Positions 24,831 to 34,084 of a stretch of 64,000 bases of DNA are shown here, in pieces. Numbering within the stretch: the stretch's first letter is position 1; the number at the start of each line of letters is the position of its first letter. Made by a program: the position numbers and the translations under genes. The notes beneath the pieces are model-generated. The model ran no database searches. It was not told where the DNA came from and was given only the letters and a program-made list of their open reading frames with translations. The DNA comes from JALYNX01 sp963749415 (GTDB taxonomy: Bacteria; Actinomycetota; Acidimicrobiia; Spongiisociales; ZC4RG35), in NCBI GenBank assembly GCA_963749415.1, contig CAVVMG010000001.1, forward strand, positions 1,984,001 to 2,048,000. The letters are read 5' to 3'.

Positions 24831-26212
24831 AGCGAACTCAGGAAAGCGATGAGATTCGAGCGCTGTTCGGGGGTCAACGACTTGAAGCCGGTCGCCCCGG
24901 GCTCCGCCTCTCCCCCATGCCACAGGATCGCCTCCTCGATGCTCCGGGCCCGCCCGTCATGGAGGAAGAAGGTTGCGCCGGACACGGTCTCGGTCAGCCC
25001 CAGGCCCCACAGCGGTGGGGTTCGCCACTCGGAGCCGGATGCCTCCCCGTCAGGGCGGCCATCTGCCAGCCCGGGGCCCATGTCGTGGAGGAGGAGGTCG
25101 GTAAAGGGGAAGATCACCTGATCGGCGAGGGCCTCGACGTCCGAGTCGCCGGTCTCCTGCCTCGGCTGGTGACAGCCGGCGCACCCGAGTTGGAGAAAGA
25201 GCTCTGCTCCGGCTGCGACCTCGGGTTTGTCGAGATCCCTGCGGGCGGGCACCGCCAGGGTCCTCGTGTAGAACACCACCTTTTCCATTCGGTCGGCCGG
25301 AATCTCGGGATCTCCTCCCCCGGGAGCGGCGGCGCATTCGATTTGTGCCGCAGTGCAGTCCTCATCGGGAAACAGCTCGCTGGTGATTCCCACGTCGGCG
25401 GAGAAGGCCGAGGCGACTTGTTCCTCCACCCTGGCGACGTTCGCCTTCCACCCGAAGCGACCCAAGGCGGTCTCGCCGCTCAGGGCGTCATGGACCATGT
25501 TCGGCCGTCCCGATATCCCGTCGCCATCGGCGTCTTCGGGGTCGGCCGCGCCCAGGATGTCCGACTCGGGGATCGCCTCCAACAAGCCTGAGCCGAACAC
25601 CGGGGGCGCCAGTCGCGGTGAGACCATCACATCGACTGCAAGCGGGCCGTAGGCGAGGTCATCGAACTCGTGGACCGGCCGGCGCAGGGTGTAGGCCGAG
25701 CCATCCGCGTAGGCCCCCGCCTCTTCCACGTAGAGCCGCCTGACCGTTCCTTCCGCAGGAACACCGAGGACTGCTCGGTCCTGCAATTGCCCCCCGTAGG
25801 ACGGATCCGGGGACTGCCCTCCGCCGGTGTTCACTCCGAGTCGGAACAAGAGGCCGATCTCACCCGTTTCCGGGCTCCCTCGGCCATCGCGAACATGACA
25901 TGAAGCGCAGGCCTGGGCGTTGAACATCGGCCCCAGCCCGTCACGAGCATCGGTAGAGGCGGGAGCGGTCACCCAGTTTTGGGTGAAGAAGCTGTCCCCC
26001 ACCTCGAACACCCGCCGCTCCTCGCTGCTCAGATTCCGGGCTGCGTTGCCAAAGGCGTCACGATTCGACGACTCCGTGGTGCCCTCTCCCCCGCTTTCCG
26101 GTTGCATGAGATCGGCGGGTGGGCCGAGACACGCCGTCACCAGGCCAAGCGCTACCAGCGCCCAGATCCCAGGGCGGGGGCGTCTCGGGCTCGATCCGCG
26201 GATCGAGGTCAC
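24827..26212 (-). CDS. Di-heme oxidoreductase (DHOR/DUF1111 family) lipoprotein
   Basis: 461 residues from GTG 26212. The signal peptide ends in VTAC (lipobox Cys28). Two c-type heme motifs are present: CASCH (102-106, in the typical CASCHVRDGRG setting) and CAGCH (344-348). Late segments FTDLLLHDMGPGLADG and TPPLWGLGLTETVSGATFFLHDGRARSIEEAI are classic for this peroxidase-related family. It acts outside the membrane in electron transfer. It starts one base after the imelysin stop and overlaps the next gene by 4 bp, so it is part of the imelysin operon. Confidence 0.88.
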   Translation of the reverse strand: MTSIRGSSPRRPRPGIWALVALGLVTACLGPPADLMQPESGGEGTTESSNRDAFGNAARNLSSEERRVFEVGDSFFTQNWVTAPASTDARDGLGPMFNAQACASCHVRDGRGSPETGEIGLLFRLGVNTGGGQSPDPSYGGQLQDRAVLGVPAEGTVRRLYVEEAGAYADGSAYTLRRPVHEFDDLAYGPLAVDVMVSPRLAPPVFGSGLLEAIPESDILGAADPEDADGDGISGRPNMVHDALSGETALGRFGWKANVARVEEQVASAFSADVGITSELFPDEDCTAAQIECAAAPGGGDPEIPADRMEKVVFYTRTLAVPARRDLDKPEVAAGAELFLQLGCAGCHQPRQETGDSDVEALADQVIFPFTDLLLHDMGPGLADGRPDGEASGSEWRTPPLWGLGLTETVSGATFFLHDGRARSIEEAILWHGGEAEPGATGFKSLTPEQRSNLIAFLSSL

Positions 26213-26213
26213 A

Positions 26214-27362
26214 TCAGCTCAGGTTCAGCTCGAGACCGAGCGCGGTGGCAGCCTCGACAAGAGTGTCTGCCTGGAGGTCCAGCGCCTGGATCGTGTCGTT
26301 GATCGCCACCCGGCCCGGATCGTCATCGGGGACACCGGGTGCCAGGCTCTGGTCGAACGGCGCCGGAATTGCCTCGGCGAGGGAGACACTTGACTCGATC
26401 TCCTCGCGGAGCCGATCAGCCAGGTCGGAGTCGACAGCGGCGACCAGGTCATCGATCCCGGGCCCTGATGCGCTCCCCAACTCACCCAGGTAGACCATCT
26501 GGATCCCGCTGGCATTGCCCACCACATCTGCCGTGGTGTTGTCCGAGAAACAGGAATGTTCGTCTTCCTGCGAGTGCTCCTCATAGGCCACCGTGAGGCG
26601 CTCGCCGGCCAGCTCGCCACGGCTCAACTCACCAATCCCGCTGAGGATCATCGACAGCGCCTCGTCGGCCGGAAGGGCGAGGAACTCCGCTCGGTAGTTG
26701 CCGTCGCTATCGGGTGCCCAGGCCTCGACCAGCGAGCTGAGATGCTCGACCAACAGATCCGAGGCCACCGTGAGATAGGTGGCCCTCCGATCGGCGTTCG
26801 GCGCTGACACGAAATCGTCGGCCGGCCGGCCCCCCGGGCCCTCTGCCGAGAGGTCCTGGCCCCAGAGCAGGAATTCGATGGCATGCCAGCCGGTGGAGAT
26901 ATTGGTCTCACCTCCGCTCTCATTGAGCGAGGTGATCAGCTCGGCATCGATGGTTGGGAATTCGTCGGGGAGATTGATGATGCCCGATTCAGGAGCTCCC
27001 TCGACGTAGTCGATGTAGGCCTCGTCCAGGGGCCATGCGTTGACCAATCCCTCGACACCGGTGTCGTCGGCGTCGATAGGGCCGCCATAGAAGCGGAAAG
27101 CCTCGGTCGGTCCGTAGTCATCACGGGCGGTGAGCCAAGCCTGGCGAGCCGCCTCGAGATTGACCTCCGAGGGGTCGGCGGCGAAGGCGTCGATGGCAGC
27201 ATCCATCTCGATGGCTGATTCCAGGCTCATCGAATACGCCTCGTGGACCACGGCTGCATAGTTGGCCACCACCTCCGCACGCAGCTCCTCACCGGCATCG
27301 TCGGCACAAGCGGTGACAAGCAACACCACGCCTAGGGCGGCGGCCATCCCCTTCCATCTCAC
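26214..27362 (-). CDS. Imelysin family lipoprotein (IrpA-like)
   Basis: 382 residues from GTG 27362, chosen because GAGGAGGG lies six bases upstream; an upstream GTG at 27413 lies within the promoter. Lipobox LVTAC gives lipid anchoring. The helical imelysin domain has the GxHxxE motif in GWHAIEFLLWGQD, as in iron-regulated protein A and in EfeO-type proteins. Members bind or handle iron outside the cell membrane. It is the first gene of an operon with the di-heme enzyme, a second imelysin-like protein and HTTM. Expression is probably iron-linked, judged by family and promoter palindromes. Confidence 0.87.
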   Translation of the reverse strand: MRWKGMAAALGVVLLVTACADDAGEELRAEVVANYAAVVHEAYSMSLESAIEMDAAIDAFAADPSEVNLEAARQAWLTARDDYGPTEAFRFYGGPIDADDTGVEGLVNAWPLDEAYIDYVEGAPESGIINLPDEFPTIDAELITSLNESGGETNISTGWHAIEFLLWGQDLSAEGPGGRPADDFVSAPNADRRATYLTVASDLLVEHLSSLVEAWAPDSDGNYRAEFLALPADEALSMILSGIGELSRGELAGERLTVAYEEHSQEDEHSCFSDNTTADVVGNASGIQMVYLGELGSASGPGIDDLVAAVDSDLADRLREEIESSVSLAEAIPAPFDQSLAPGVPDDDPGRVAINDTIQALDLQADTLVEAATALGLELNLS

Positions 27363-27384
27363 TGCTGCCCTCCTCGGCTCCCGA

Positions 27385-27404
27385 ATCGTTCGGTAGCTAA
27401 CGAT
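27385..27404 (-). promoter_or_regulatory. Inverted repeat at start of imelysin transcript
   Basis: ATCGTT and AACGAT form perfect 6-bp arms around an 8-bp centre. The dyad begins directly after the predicted -10 and so covers the transcription start, a place where a repressor would block the polymerase. Confidence 0.4.
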
Positions 27405-27430
27405 ATTAAACACTACGGCGGTAGTGCAAA
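27403..27430 (-). promoter_or_regulatory. Promoter and operator of the imelysin operon
   Basis: On the minus strand TTTGCA (27430-27425) is followed after 16 bp by TAATAT (27408-27403), a good sigma-70-like pair. The spacer is almost filled by the palindrome CACTACCGCCGTAGTG (27426-27411, 6-bp arms). An iron-sensing repressor of the DtxR/IdeR or Fur type is a reasonable guess, but neither consensus is matched in full. Confidence 0.5.
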
Positions 27431-27444
27431 TGGAAGGTTTGCCG

Positions 27445-27579
27445 TCAGCCGAGGCGGTCGAAGACCCAGAGGATCCCCTGGACCAGACGCCATCCCAGGT
27501 AGATCACCACGAGGACGATCATCAGCCGAAAGCTGAAGGGTGCTCGTTCCCCGTCCTGTGGCGGAGGCGAATCGGTCAT
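27445..27579 (-). CDS. Small single-pass membrane protein
   Basis: 44 residues: a polar N-terminus of about 17 residues and one membrane helix (LMIVLVVIYLGWRLVQGILW). Its ATG overlaps the der stop as ATGA, so it is translated with Der. I recognise no named family. It may help anchor or assist a ribosome- or membrane-linked process because of the coupling to Der, but this is only inference. Confidence 0.6.
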   Translation of the reverse strand: MTDSPPPQDGERAPFSFRLMIVLVVIYLGWRLVQGILWVFDRLG

Positions 27580-28889
27580 TTCCGCTCCCCTGCCCGGGAG
27601 ACGATGTGCACCGGGCTCCCGGTGAAGTCCGCCGCTTCGCGCAGGCGGTTCTCGATGAAGCGCAGATAGTCGTCCCCGAGCTCTCCGCCGGAGACGAAAA
27701 GGACGAAGGTGGGTGGGGAGGTTCCCGCCTGCACCGCGTAATGGATCTTGGGACGTCGGCCCTTGCGCACCGGTGGCGGATGGGCGCTGATCCATTCCCT
27801 CACCAACCGGTTGAGCTGCCCGGTGGAAATCCTCGTGGCCCGGGCCGTGGAAACGACCTCGATCGCCTCCGGGAGCCGGCCCACACGGGAACCGGTGAGG
27901 GCGGACATCCTGATCACCGGTGCCCAGCCGACGAAACCGAGCCGATCCGGAAGCGAACGCTCCGTGATCTCCCGCTGGTCCTCGTCGATCGCATCCCATT
28001 TGTTGAGGATCACCACGAGGCCCACACCGGCGTCGACCACCTCCCGTGCAATCCTCTGGTCCTGGTGGGTTACTCCGTCGCCGGCATCGATGAGGAGCAA
28101 TGCGACATCCGCCTCGCGCATGGCCTCCCGGGCGCGGAGCACGGAATAGAAGTCGGCGTCGTCGGTGATCTGCGGCTTGCGCCGGATCCCGGCGGTGTCG
28201 ACGAGGCGGAAGCGCGTCCCGGCCATCTCGACCTCGACATCGATCGGATCACGCGTGGTGCCCGGCAACTCGGAGACAATCACCCGGTCCTCACCGGCCA
28301 GACGGTTCAACAGCGTGGACTTGCCGACATTGGGGCGTCCCACGATCGCGATTCGCGCCAGATCGCTGGGCTCAGGTACGCGGCCACTCTCAGGCAGTGC
28401 CTTCACCACCTCGTCGAGGAGGTCGCCCACTCCCCGACCGTGATAAGCGCTTATCGACCGCGGCTCACCGAGACCCAGACTCCAAAACCGGTCGACATTT
28501 CCCTCCAGGGAGCTGTCGTCGATCTTGTTGGCAGCTACGACCACTGGAAGGCCGGAGGCACGGAGGATCGAGATCACCCCGGTGTCGTCATCGGTCAGCT
28601 CGGCAGTCCCGTCGACGACGAGCAGGACGGTGTCGGCCCCGGAGACCGCAGCCTCCGCCTGCTCTCGGATGGACATGTTCATCTCGCCGTCGGGCTTGAC
28701 CTCCCATCCCCCGGTGTCAACCAACAGGAACCCGCGGCCGGCCCAGTCCGCTTCGAACTCCCGCCGATCCCGGGTCACCCCGCTGCTCTGTTCCACCACC
28801 GCTGTGCGTGCGCCGATGATCCGGTTGACCAGCGTCGACTTGCCCACATTGGGCCGGCCCACGACCGCGACTACAGGCAACGAGCTCAC
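27576..28889 (-). CDS. der: GTPase Der (EngA)
   Basis: 437 residues with two tandem GTPase domains, the mark of Der, which is needed for 50S ribosome assembly. Each has a GRPNVGKST P-loop, a T-rich switch (VTRDRREFE and TTRDPIDVE), DTGG or DTAG, and NKID or NKWD. The C-terminal KH-like domain with an HYAVQAGTSPPTFVLFV strand follows. GTG start with CGGAG upstream. Neighbourhood with cmk, rluB and scp genes is conserved in actinobacteria. Confidence 0.95.
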   Translation of the reverse strand: MSSLPVVAVVGRPNVGKSTLVNRIIGARTAVVEQSSGVTRDRREFEADWAGRGFLLVDTGGWEVKPDGEMNMSIREQAEAAVSGADTVLLVVDGTAELTDDDTGVISILRASGLPVVVAANKIDDSSLEGNVDRFWSLGLGEPRSISAYHGRGVGDLLDEVVKALPESGRVPEPSDLARIAIVGRPNVGKSTLLNRLAGEDRVIVSELPGTTRDPIDVEVEMAGTRFRLVDTAGIRRKPQITDDADFYSVLRAREAMREADVALLLIDAGDGVTHQDQRIAREVVDAGVGLVVILNKWDAIDEDQREITERSLPDRLGFVGWAPVIRMSALTGSRVGRLPEAIEVVSTARATRISTGQLNRLVREWISAHPPPVRKGRRPKIHYAVQAGTSPPTFVLFVSGGELGDDYLRFIENRLREAADFTGSPVHIVSRAGERK

Positions 28890-28932
28890 GTGTTCACTCC
28901 GGAGCCGCGCATTCTGGCTCCTCCGAGGCGAC

Positions 28933-29983
28933 CTAAACGCTTATGAGGTCGAGGGCTTCGGTGGCGGTCCAGTCCCGATCACGCTCCAGCCATCCTGCCT
29001 GGGCACGGGACTTTGCGGTGACCCCGGCCTCGACCAGTGCCTGAAGGGTGGTGACGAATGACCGGAGTTGCGGCGGAAGGGGGAAGTACTCCTTCTCCTC
29101 GATCGACGACCAGAGCTCGAAACCTGTCGCTCGGCGCCAGCCGGTCGATGACTTGTTGCACCAGGTGGTCTGGTGCAGAGGCACCGGCGGTGAGTCCCAC
29201 CACCGAAGCCCCTTCGAGCCACTTGTCTTCGATGTCAGCCGCCGAGTCGATGCGATGGGCGGCGACCCCGTTTTCACGCGCCACCCTTACCAGGGCCTGG
29301 GTATTCGAAGAGTTGTGGGAGCCGACGACGAGGACCAGGTCACAGTCCTTGGTGAGCCCGAGAACGGCGTCCTGGCGGTTGGTCGTCGCATAACACAGGT
29401 CGGACTTGCGGGCGGTGTTGAGCTCGGGAAAGCGCTCGGCTGCGTCGTCCATGACGGCCATCCACTCATGGACTCCGAGCGTGGTCTGAGCGAGCAGGGC
29501 AACCTTCGCCGGGTCCGCCGGGGCGAAGTCGGCGAGACCTGTCTCCGGTTCGACGAGGGTGATCGCGGAAGGCGCTTCGGCAACCGTCCCCACCGCCTCG
29601 TCGTGGCCCTTGTGGCCTACGTAGATGATGTCATAGCCGTCACGGGCCATCCGCTTCACCTCGTGGTGGACCTTGGTAACCAGCGGGCATACGGCATCGA
29701 TCACGACCGCCGCCCGATCGGCGGCGCCCTGAACCACTTCTGGCGAGGACCCGTGGGCGGAGAGCATCACCGGTGCCCCGAGTGGGACCTCGGCGATATC
29801 GCCGACGAACACGACCCCAACCCCCTCGAACGCCCTGACCACCCATTCGTTGTGCACGATCTCGTGGTAGCAGTAGACCGGCCCATCGAAGATCCTGGTC
29901 ATCCAGGTCAGGGCTTTGATCGCCATCTCCACGCCGGCACAAAAGCCCCGGGGCTCGGCGAGAAGAACGCGTTCCACCGTCAT
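28933..29983 (-). CDS. ispH: 4-hydroxy-3-methylbut-2-enyl diphosphate reductase (frameshifted as sequenced)
   Basis: 349 residues after correction. The last enzyme of the MEP isoprenoid route, making IPP and DMAPP with a [4Fe-4S] cluster. The three cluster cysteines are in RGFCAGVEMA, DAVCPLVTKVH and SDLCYATTNRQ. The frame breaks at an AAA (29120-29122, TTT on the coding strand): SDRF continues in the next frame as ELWSSIEEKEYFPLPPQLR, a normal IspH end, to the stop at 28933. One extra T explains it. ATG 29983 is preferred because TACCAT lies seven bases upstream; 29992 is the alternative. Confidence 0.9.
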
Positions 29984-29990
29984 GGGGGTC

Positions 29991-29996
29991 ATGGTA
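29991..29996 (-). promoter_or_regulatory. Putative -10 for leaderless ispH
   Basis: TACCAT on the minus strand lies seven bases before ATG 29983. No Shine-Dalgarno sequence is seen at this start. Confidence 0.4.
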
Positions 29997-30011
29997 GGTG
30001 TGGCCCAGGAT

Positions 30012-30662
30012 TCAGGATGAATGGTCGAGGACCAGACTCACCACCTGGTCGACCACCTGGTCGAACTCCAGGTCGGAAGTATCAACAAAGACCGCCCCGG
30101 GTGGGATCGTGAGGGGCGATGCCTCCCGCGAGGAATCGATTCGGTCTCTCCTCTCCAGATCGGAGTGCACCGAGCCCGGGTCGGTCCCCGACTGGATCGC
30201 CCGACGACGGGCTCGCACCTCCGGCCGAGCGTCGAGATAGACCTTGACTTCGGCGTCGGGAAAGACGACGGAGCCGATGTCCCGCCCCTCGATCACAGCT
30301 CTGTGGTCGTGCCGATCTGCCCAAGCCCTCTGGTGGGCCACCAGCAGTTGGCGGACCGCAGGATTGGCCGCGATCTCCGAAACCCGCTCTTCGATCTCTG
30401 GGGCCCTGATCTCATCCGAGATGTCCTCACCATCGAGGAACATGTGACCTTCTTCCTGGTCGAATTGTGCTTCGGCGACCACCTGCGCAACCGCCCCGGC
30501 ATCGCGAGGGCCTACACCCGCACGCATCGAGACCAGGGTCGCAGCACGATAGAAGGCCCCGGTGTCCAGATGAGGAAGACCCAATCGACGGGCGACCTCA
30601 CGGCTGACGCTGCTCTTCCCGGTGCCGCCCGGGCCGTCGACGGTGACGATCAGAGTGCTCAA
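30012..30662 (-). CDS. cmk: Cytidylate kinase
   Basis: 216 residues. It phosphorylates CMP and dCMP. The P-loop VDGPGGTGKSSVSREVARRLG and the substrate segments LDTGAFYRAATL and GRDIGSVVFPDAEVKVYLDA are typical. It follows aroA after 41 bp, in the widespread aroA-cmk arrangement, and pyrG (CTP synthesis) is in the same gene block. Confidence 0.94.
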   Translation of the reverse strand: MSTLIVTVDGPGGTGKSSVSREVARRLGLPHLDTGAFYRAATLVSMRAGVGPRDAGAVAQVVAEAQFDQEEGHMFLDGEDISDEIRAPEIEERVSEIAANPAVRQLLVAHQRAWADRHDHRAVIEGRDIGSVVFPDAEVKVYLDARPEVRARRRAIQSGTDPGSVHSDLERRDRIDSSREASPLTIPPGAVFVDTSDLEFDQVVDQVVSLVLDHSS

Positions 30663-30703
30663 CGGCGGGTGAGGATATTCCCTCTCTGGCCGCGTTCCCG
30701 GCT

Positions 30704-31993
30704 TCAGACAGGGCGCAACGACGTGAGGAAATCCCAGAACCCGGGCCAGGTCTTGTCCACCACTGCGGGTTCCTCGATCTCGATCCCCGGTTGCCTCAAC
30801 CCAACCAGAGCGAAGGCCATGGCGATCCGATGGTCGGAATAGGTGCGGACCACGGCCGGACGGAGCACACCCGGTGTGATCACGAGGGCGTCATCATCGA
30901 TTCTCGCCCTCGCCCCCACACTCTCGATCTGCTCTGCCAGGGCTCGCAGGCGGTCTGATTCCTTGTGCCGCAGAGAGCCCAATCCCCCGATCCGGCTCAC
31001 ACCGTTGGCGAAGATGCATGCCACGGCGATAGCAAGGGCGCCATCCGGAGCGGAGGACAGGTCGACATCGAGCGCCTGCAGCGGCTGCCCGTCGGACTCG
31101 ACGGTGGTGTCGACCGAGGTCGCCGTGACCGTGCAGCCCATGTCGGAGAGCACCTCGCCCACCCGGTAGTCGGGTTGGGCGGAACCTGCTCCGAGAGACC
31201 TCACGACCACCCTCCCACCGACGATCGCTGCCGCGACCATCGGGTAGGCAGCGGCCGACGCATCCGGCTCGATCAGGTACTCGGCTCCCTCATACCCGGT
31301 GGGAGAAACCCGAAAGGCGCTCCCCGATCGGTCCACCTCGGCTCCGAAGTGGCGCATGACATCGACGGTCAGGTCGAGGTAGCCGCCAGAGCCGCGAAGG
31401 TCCTCGACGACCACGGTCAGGGCCGAGTCTGCGAGGGGCGCCACCTGGAGCAGCGAGGTGGCGTATTGCGATGTCCGTGACCCGTCGATCACCACCGCGC
31501 CACCGGGGATCGACCCGGATCCCATCACAACGGCGGGCAGCCCTGGCCCCTTGAACTCGACCCGGGACCCGAGCGCACGAAGGGCGTCACCGAGCTCGGA
31601 CATCGGGCGGTCGGGCAGCCGGCCCCGCCCCACGATCAGGCTCCGCCCTGGGATCAAAGAGGCGACCGCCATCAGGGAGCGGGCGGTCAGACCCGACTCA
31701 CCCGCGTCCAGGGACTCAGATGTGGCCCGAAGCTCGCCGCCGGTTCCGATGACCCGCCATCGGGCATCCGACTCCTCGATGTTCACCCCCAAGGCCCGCA
31801 GGCATTGCCGGGCCGCTCTGGTGTCTCCCGAGTCGAGAGCTCCATGCAACGTCGACTCCCCCACGGAAAGGGCAGCCGTGAACAGCGCCCTGATCGTCAG
31901 GGATTTGGAGCCGGGAAGCTCCACCACTGCGTCCAGCGGGCCGGTGGCGGTCGGCACCGGATACGTCTCGTAGTTCGGAGGCTCAGGAGTCAT
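30704..31993 (-). CDS. aroA: 3-phosphoshikimate 1-carboxyvinyltransferase (EPSP synthase)
   Basis: 429 residues. It joins shikimate-3-phosphate and PEP in the aromatic amino acid route. Key segments: LPGSKSLTIRALFTAAL, a GESGLTARSL motif in place of the usual GNAGT, SRTSQYATSLLQ, the Asp/Glu segment in IEPDASAAAYPM, KESDRLRALAEQI and YSDHRIAMAFALVG. The GESGL form is found in several actinobacterial enzymes. ATG 31993 overlaps the rluB stop by 11 bp. Confidence 0.93.
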   Translation of the reverse strand: MTPEPPNYETYPVPTATGPLDAVVELPGSKSLTIRALFTAALSVGESTLHGALDSGDTRAARQCLRALGVNIEESDARWRVIGTGGELRATSESLDAGESGLTARSLMAVASLIPGRSLIVGRGRLPDRPMSELGDALRALGSRVEFKGPGLPAVVMGSGSIPGGAVVIDGSRTSQYATSLLQVAPLADSALTVVVEDLRGSGGYLDLTVDVMRHFGAEVDRSGSAFRVSPTGYEGAEYLIEPDASAAAYPMVAAAIVGGRVVVRSLGAGSAQPDYRVGEVLSDMGCTVTATSVDTTVESDGQPLQALDVDLSSAPDGALAIAVACIFANGVSRIGGLGSLRHKESDRLRALAEQIESVGARARIDDDALVITPGVLRPAVVRTYSDHRIAMAFALVGLRQPGIEIEEPAVVDKTWPGFWDFLTSLRPV

Positions 31994-32745
31994 TTGCAGA
32001 GCTTGGCGTCTCGATTTCGACCGCTGACTCCCCCGATGCGAGCAGCCGGCGAACCTCATCAACCATGAGGAGACGGCTTTGCCCGGGACGAAGCGAGCGA
32101 TCAGACAGAGCGCCGATGGCGGTGCGCACCAGGCTCTGCACCGGATGCCCGATGACGTCGAACATCCGACGTATCTCCCGGTTTCTGCCCTCCTCCATCA
32201 CCATTTCGATCATCGTCGCCTCGCCTTGCTGCCCGACGATCCGGGCCGATCTCGCCCGTGCCGCGCCCGTCGTCGAGTTCGACGCCCTCGGTCAGCCGTC
32301 GAACTGCAGCCGGCGCCGGCCTGCCGTCGACGATCACGACGTATGTCTTGGTTATCCCGTAGCGGGGGTGGGTGACCCGATTGGCCAGATCACCGTCATT
32401 CGTGAGCAGGATCAGACCCTCGGAGTCCGAGTCGAGCCGGCCCACGGGGTACACGCGCTTCGAGGTGGGGACCAGGTCGACAACGGTCTCCCTGCCCTGA
32501 GGGTCCGAGGCGGTGCTGATCACGCCCAGCGGCTTGAACAGCAGATGCGTTTCCAAATCGGGGTTGACCGGGATCGGGATCCCGTCCAACGTCACCTGCT
32601 GCGTCGAGACGTCCACCCGATCGCCGAGCACGATGCGGCGCCCGTCGACCTCCACCCGGCCGGCGAGGATTGCCTCCTCGGCCAGCCGACGCGACATCAG
32701 CCCCGAGTGGGCGATTGCCTTTTGGGCGCGGACCGGCTCCGCCAC
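31983..32745 (-). CDS. rluB: Ribosomal pseudouridine synthase RluB/RsuA family (frameshifted as sequenced)
   Basis: 253 residues after correction. An N-terminal S4 domain (RAQKAIAHSGLMSRRLAEEAIL) and the catalytic segment VGRLDSDSEGLILLTNDG with the nucleophile Asp mark a large-subunit rRNA pseudouridine synthase. The frame shifts at about 32258-32266: RYGITKTYVV...ELDDGRG is followed in the next frame by ARSARIVGQQGEATMIEMV and the family's EGRNREIRRMF motif. One extra base in a GC-rich run explains it. GTG start two bases after scpB. Matches Rv1711 by position. Confidence 0.88.
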
Positions 32746-32747
32746 TA

Positions 32748-33308
32748 TCAGCCGGGCCCGGGGCGGACGGTCTCCTCGAGGGAATCGACGATCTCTGACG
32801 GCGGCACGTGATCGGCCAGGGGCGGCAGCCCATTGAGTGAATCGAGGCCCATCTTCTCGAGGAAGAGGTCCGTGGTGACATAGACGGCGGGGTTGCCCGG
32901 GATGTTGAGCCGCTCTTTCTCCTCGATCAGACCCAGGCGCTCGAGGGTGTGCACTGCCGAGTCGGAGTCGACTCCCCTTATCTCCGAGATCTGGCTCCTG
33001 GCGACGGGTTGGCGATAGGCGATCACCGACAGGGTCTCCAGCGCCGCCGGGGAGAGCCGTCGGGCGGTGGCCGAGCTCGAGAACCGCTCCAGGTAGGGAT
33101 AGGCGTCGGGATGTGAATAGAGCCGCCAGCCACCTGCGGACGACTTCAGCACGAGCCCCGAGCCTCTCGCCTCCAGGTCACCCCGGAGCTGCTCCAGCAA
33201 CTCCTCGACGCGTTTCTTCGGCATCTCCAGCACCTCGGCCAGCTCTCCAACCGGGACCGGAGCCTCGGTGACGAATAGCACCGCCTCCAATGCCGCGGTC
33301 TCGTTCAT
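32748..33308 (-). CDS. scpB: Segregation and condensation protein B
   Basis: 186 residues. ScpB forms the winged-helix kleisin-associated partner of SMC-ScpA in chromosome condensation. The start (MNETAALEAVLFVTEAPVPVGELAEVL), the SPAALETLSVIAYRQPVARSQISEIRGVDS segment and the ERLGLIEEKERLNIPGNP wing match. ATG overlaps scpA as ATGA. Confidence 0.93.
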   Translation of the reverse strand: MNETAALEAVLFVTEAPVPVGELAEVLEMPKKRVEELLEQLRGDLEARGSGLVLKSSAGGWRLYSHPDAYPYLERFSSSATARRLSPAALETLSVIAYRQPVARSQISEIRGVDSDSAVHTLERLGLIEEKERLNIPGNPAVYVTTDLFLEKMGLDSLNGLPPLADHVPPSEIVDSLEETVRPGPG

Positions 33309-34069
33309 CGGGTCGCCCATTCCGAACTGAGGTCGATGTCGCCGCCGCTTCGATGTTCGACGCGAATCTCGGAGAGCCAGTCTTCCTGGGAGACCGCGAT
33401 CAATCCCCATCTCGCCAGCTCGAGGAGTGCGAGGAAGTATGCGGCGACCTGAATCGGGTGCGTGCAATGCCGTGTCAACCGATCGAAGTCGGCGACGGTC
33501 AGTTCGGCGACGCGAGCCCGGAGATCGTCGATCGCGGCCTCGACGGACGGAAGGTCTAGGTCGAGGTGATCGAGATCGGGCTCGGCCGTCACTCTGGTGA
33601 ACACCCTCGCCGCCATGGTCGCGAGACCGTTGATGTCGATCGGGACCACGACCTCCGAAGGCGCCAGCCGGATCTCCTGGTCCACACCTGCGGTCCGCGG
33701 GACGTTACGGGTCGCCTCCTGCATCCGCCTGAGCAGGACGGCAGCCACGTCCTTGAAGGTCACACACATGAGCAGCCGCGAGATGAGACGGTCACGTTCC
33801 TCCATCAAGGCCAGCTCCTCATCGATGTCCACGTCGGCTCTGCCAGGGAGCAGCGACTGCGCCTTCATCTCGACCAGCGTGGCCGCGATCAGGAGGAACT
33901 CCGAAGTCACCTCGATGTCCATGTCCTGCATCTCCTCCAGCACCGCGAGATACTCGGTGACGACAGACGTGATTCCGACAGCCGAGATCTCGAGGTGATG
34001 CTTGGAGATCAGTTGAAGCAGCAGGTCGAATGGGCCCTCGAAAACGGTGGTCTTGACGTGGATGGGCAT
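33305..34069 (-). CDS. scpA: Segregation and condensation protein A
   Basis: 254 residues. The kleisin subunit that bridges SMC heads: FEGPFDLLLQLISKHHLEISAVGI near the start, FLLIAATLVEMKAQSLLPG, and a C-terminal winged helix (FLALLELARWGLIAVSQEDWLSEIRV). Co-translated with scpB. Follows the HD gene in the same block. Confidence 0.93.
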   Translation of the reverse strand: MPIHVKTTVFEGPFDLLLQLISKHHLEISAVGITSVVTEYLAVLEEMQDMDIEVTSEFLLIAATLVEMKAQSLLPGRADVDIDEELALMEERDRLISRLLMCVTFKDVAAVLLRRMQEATRNVPRTAGVDQEIRLAPSEVVVPIDINGLATMAARVFTRVTAEPDLDHLDLDLPSVEAAIDDLRARVAELTVADFDRLTRHCTHPIQVAAYFLALLELARWGLIAVSQEDWLSEIRVEHRSGGDIDLSSEWATR

Positions 34070-34084
34070 CAGCTGGGACTCAGG

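Noticed and set aside
27385..27410. A full IdeR iron box
   Set aside because: Only half-site similarity (TAGCTAAC) to the 19-bp consensus is seen; not enough to name the regulator.
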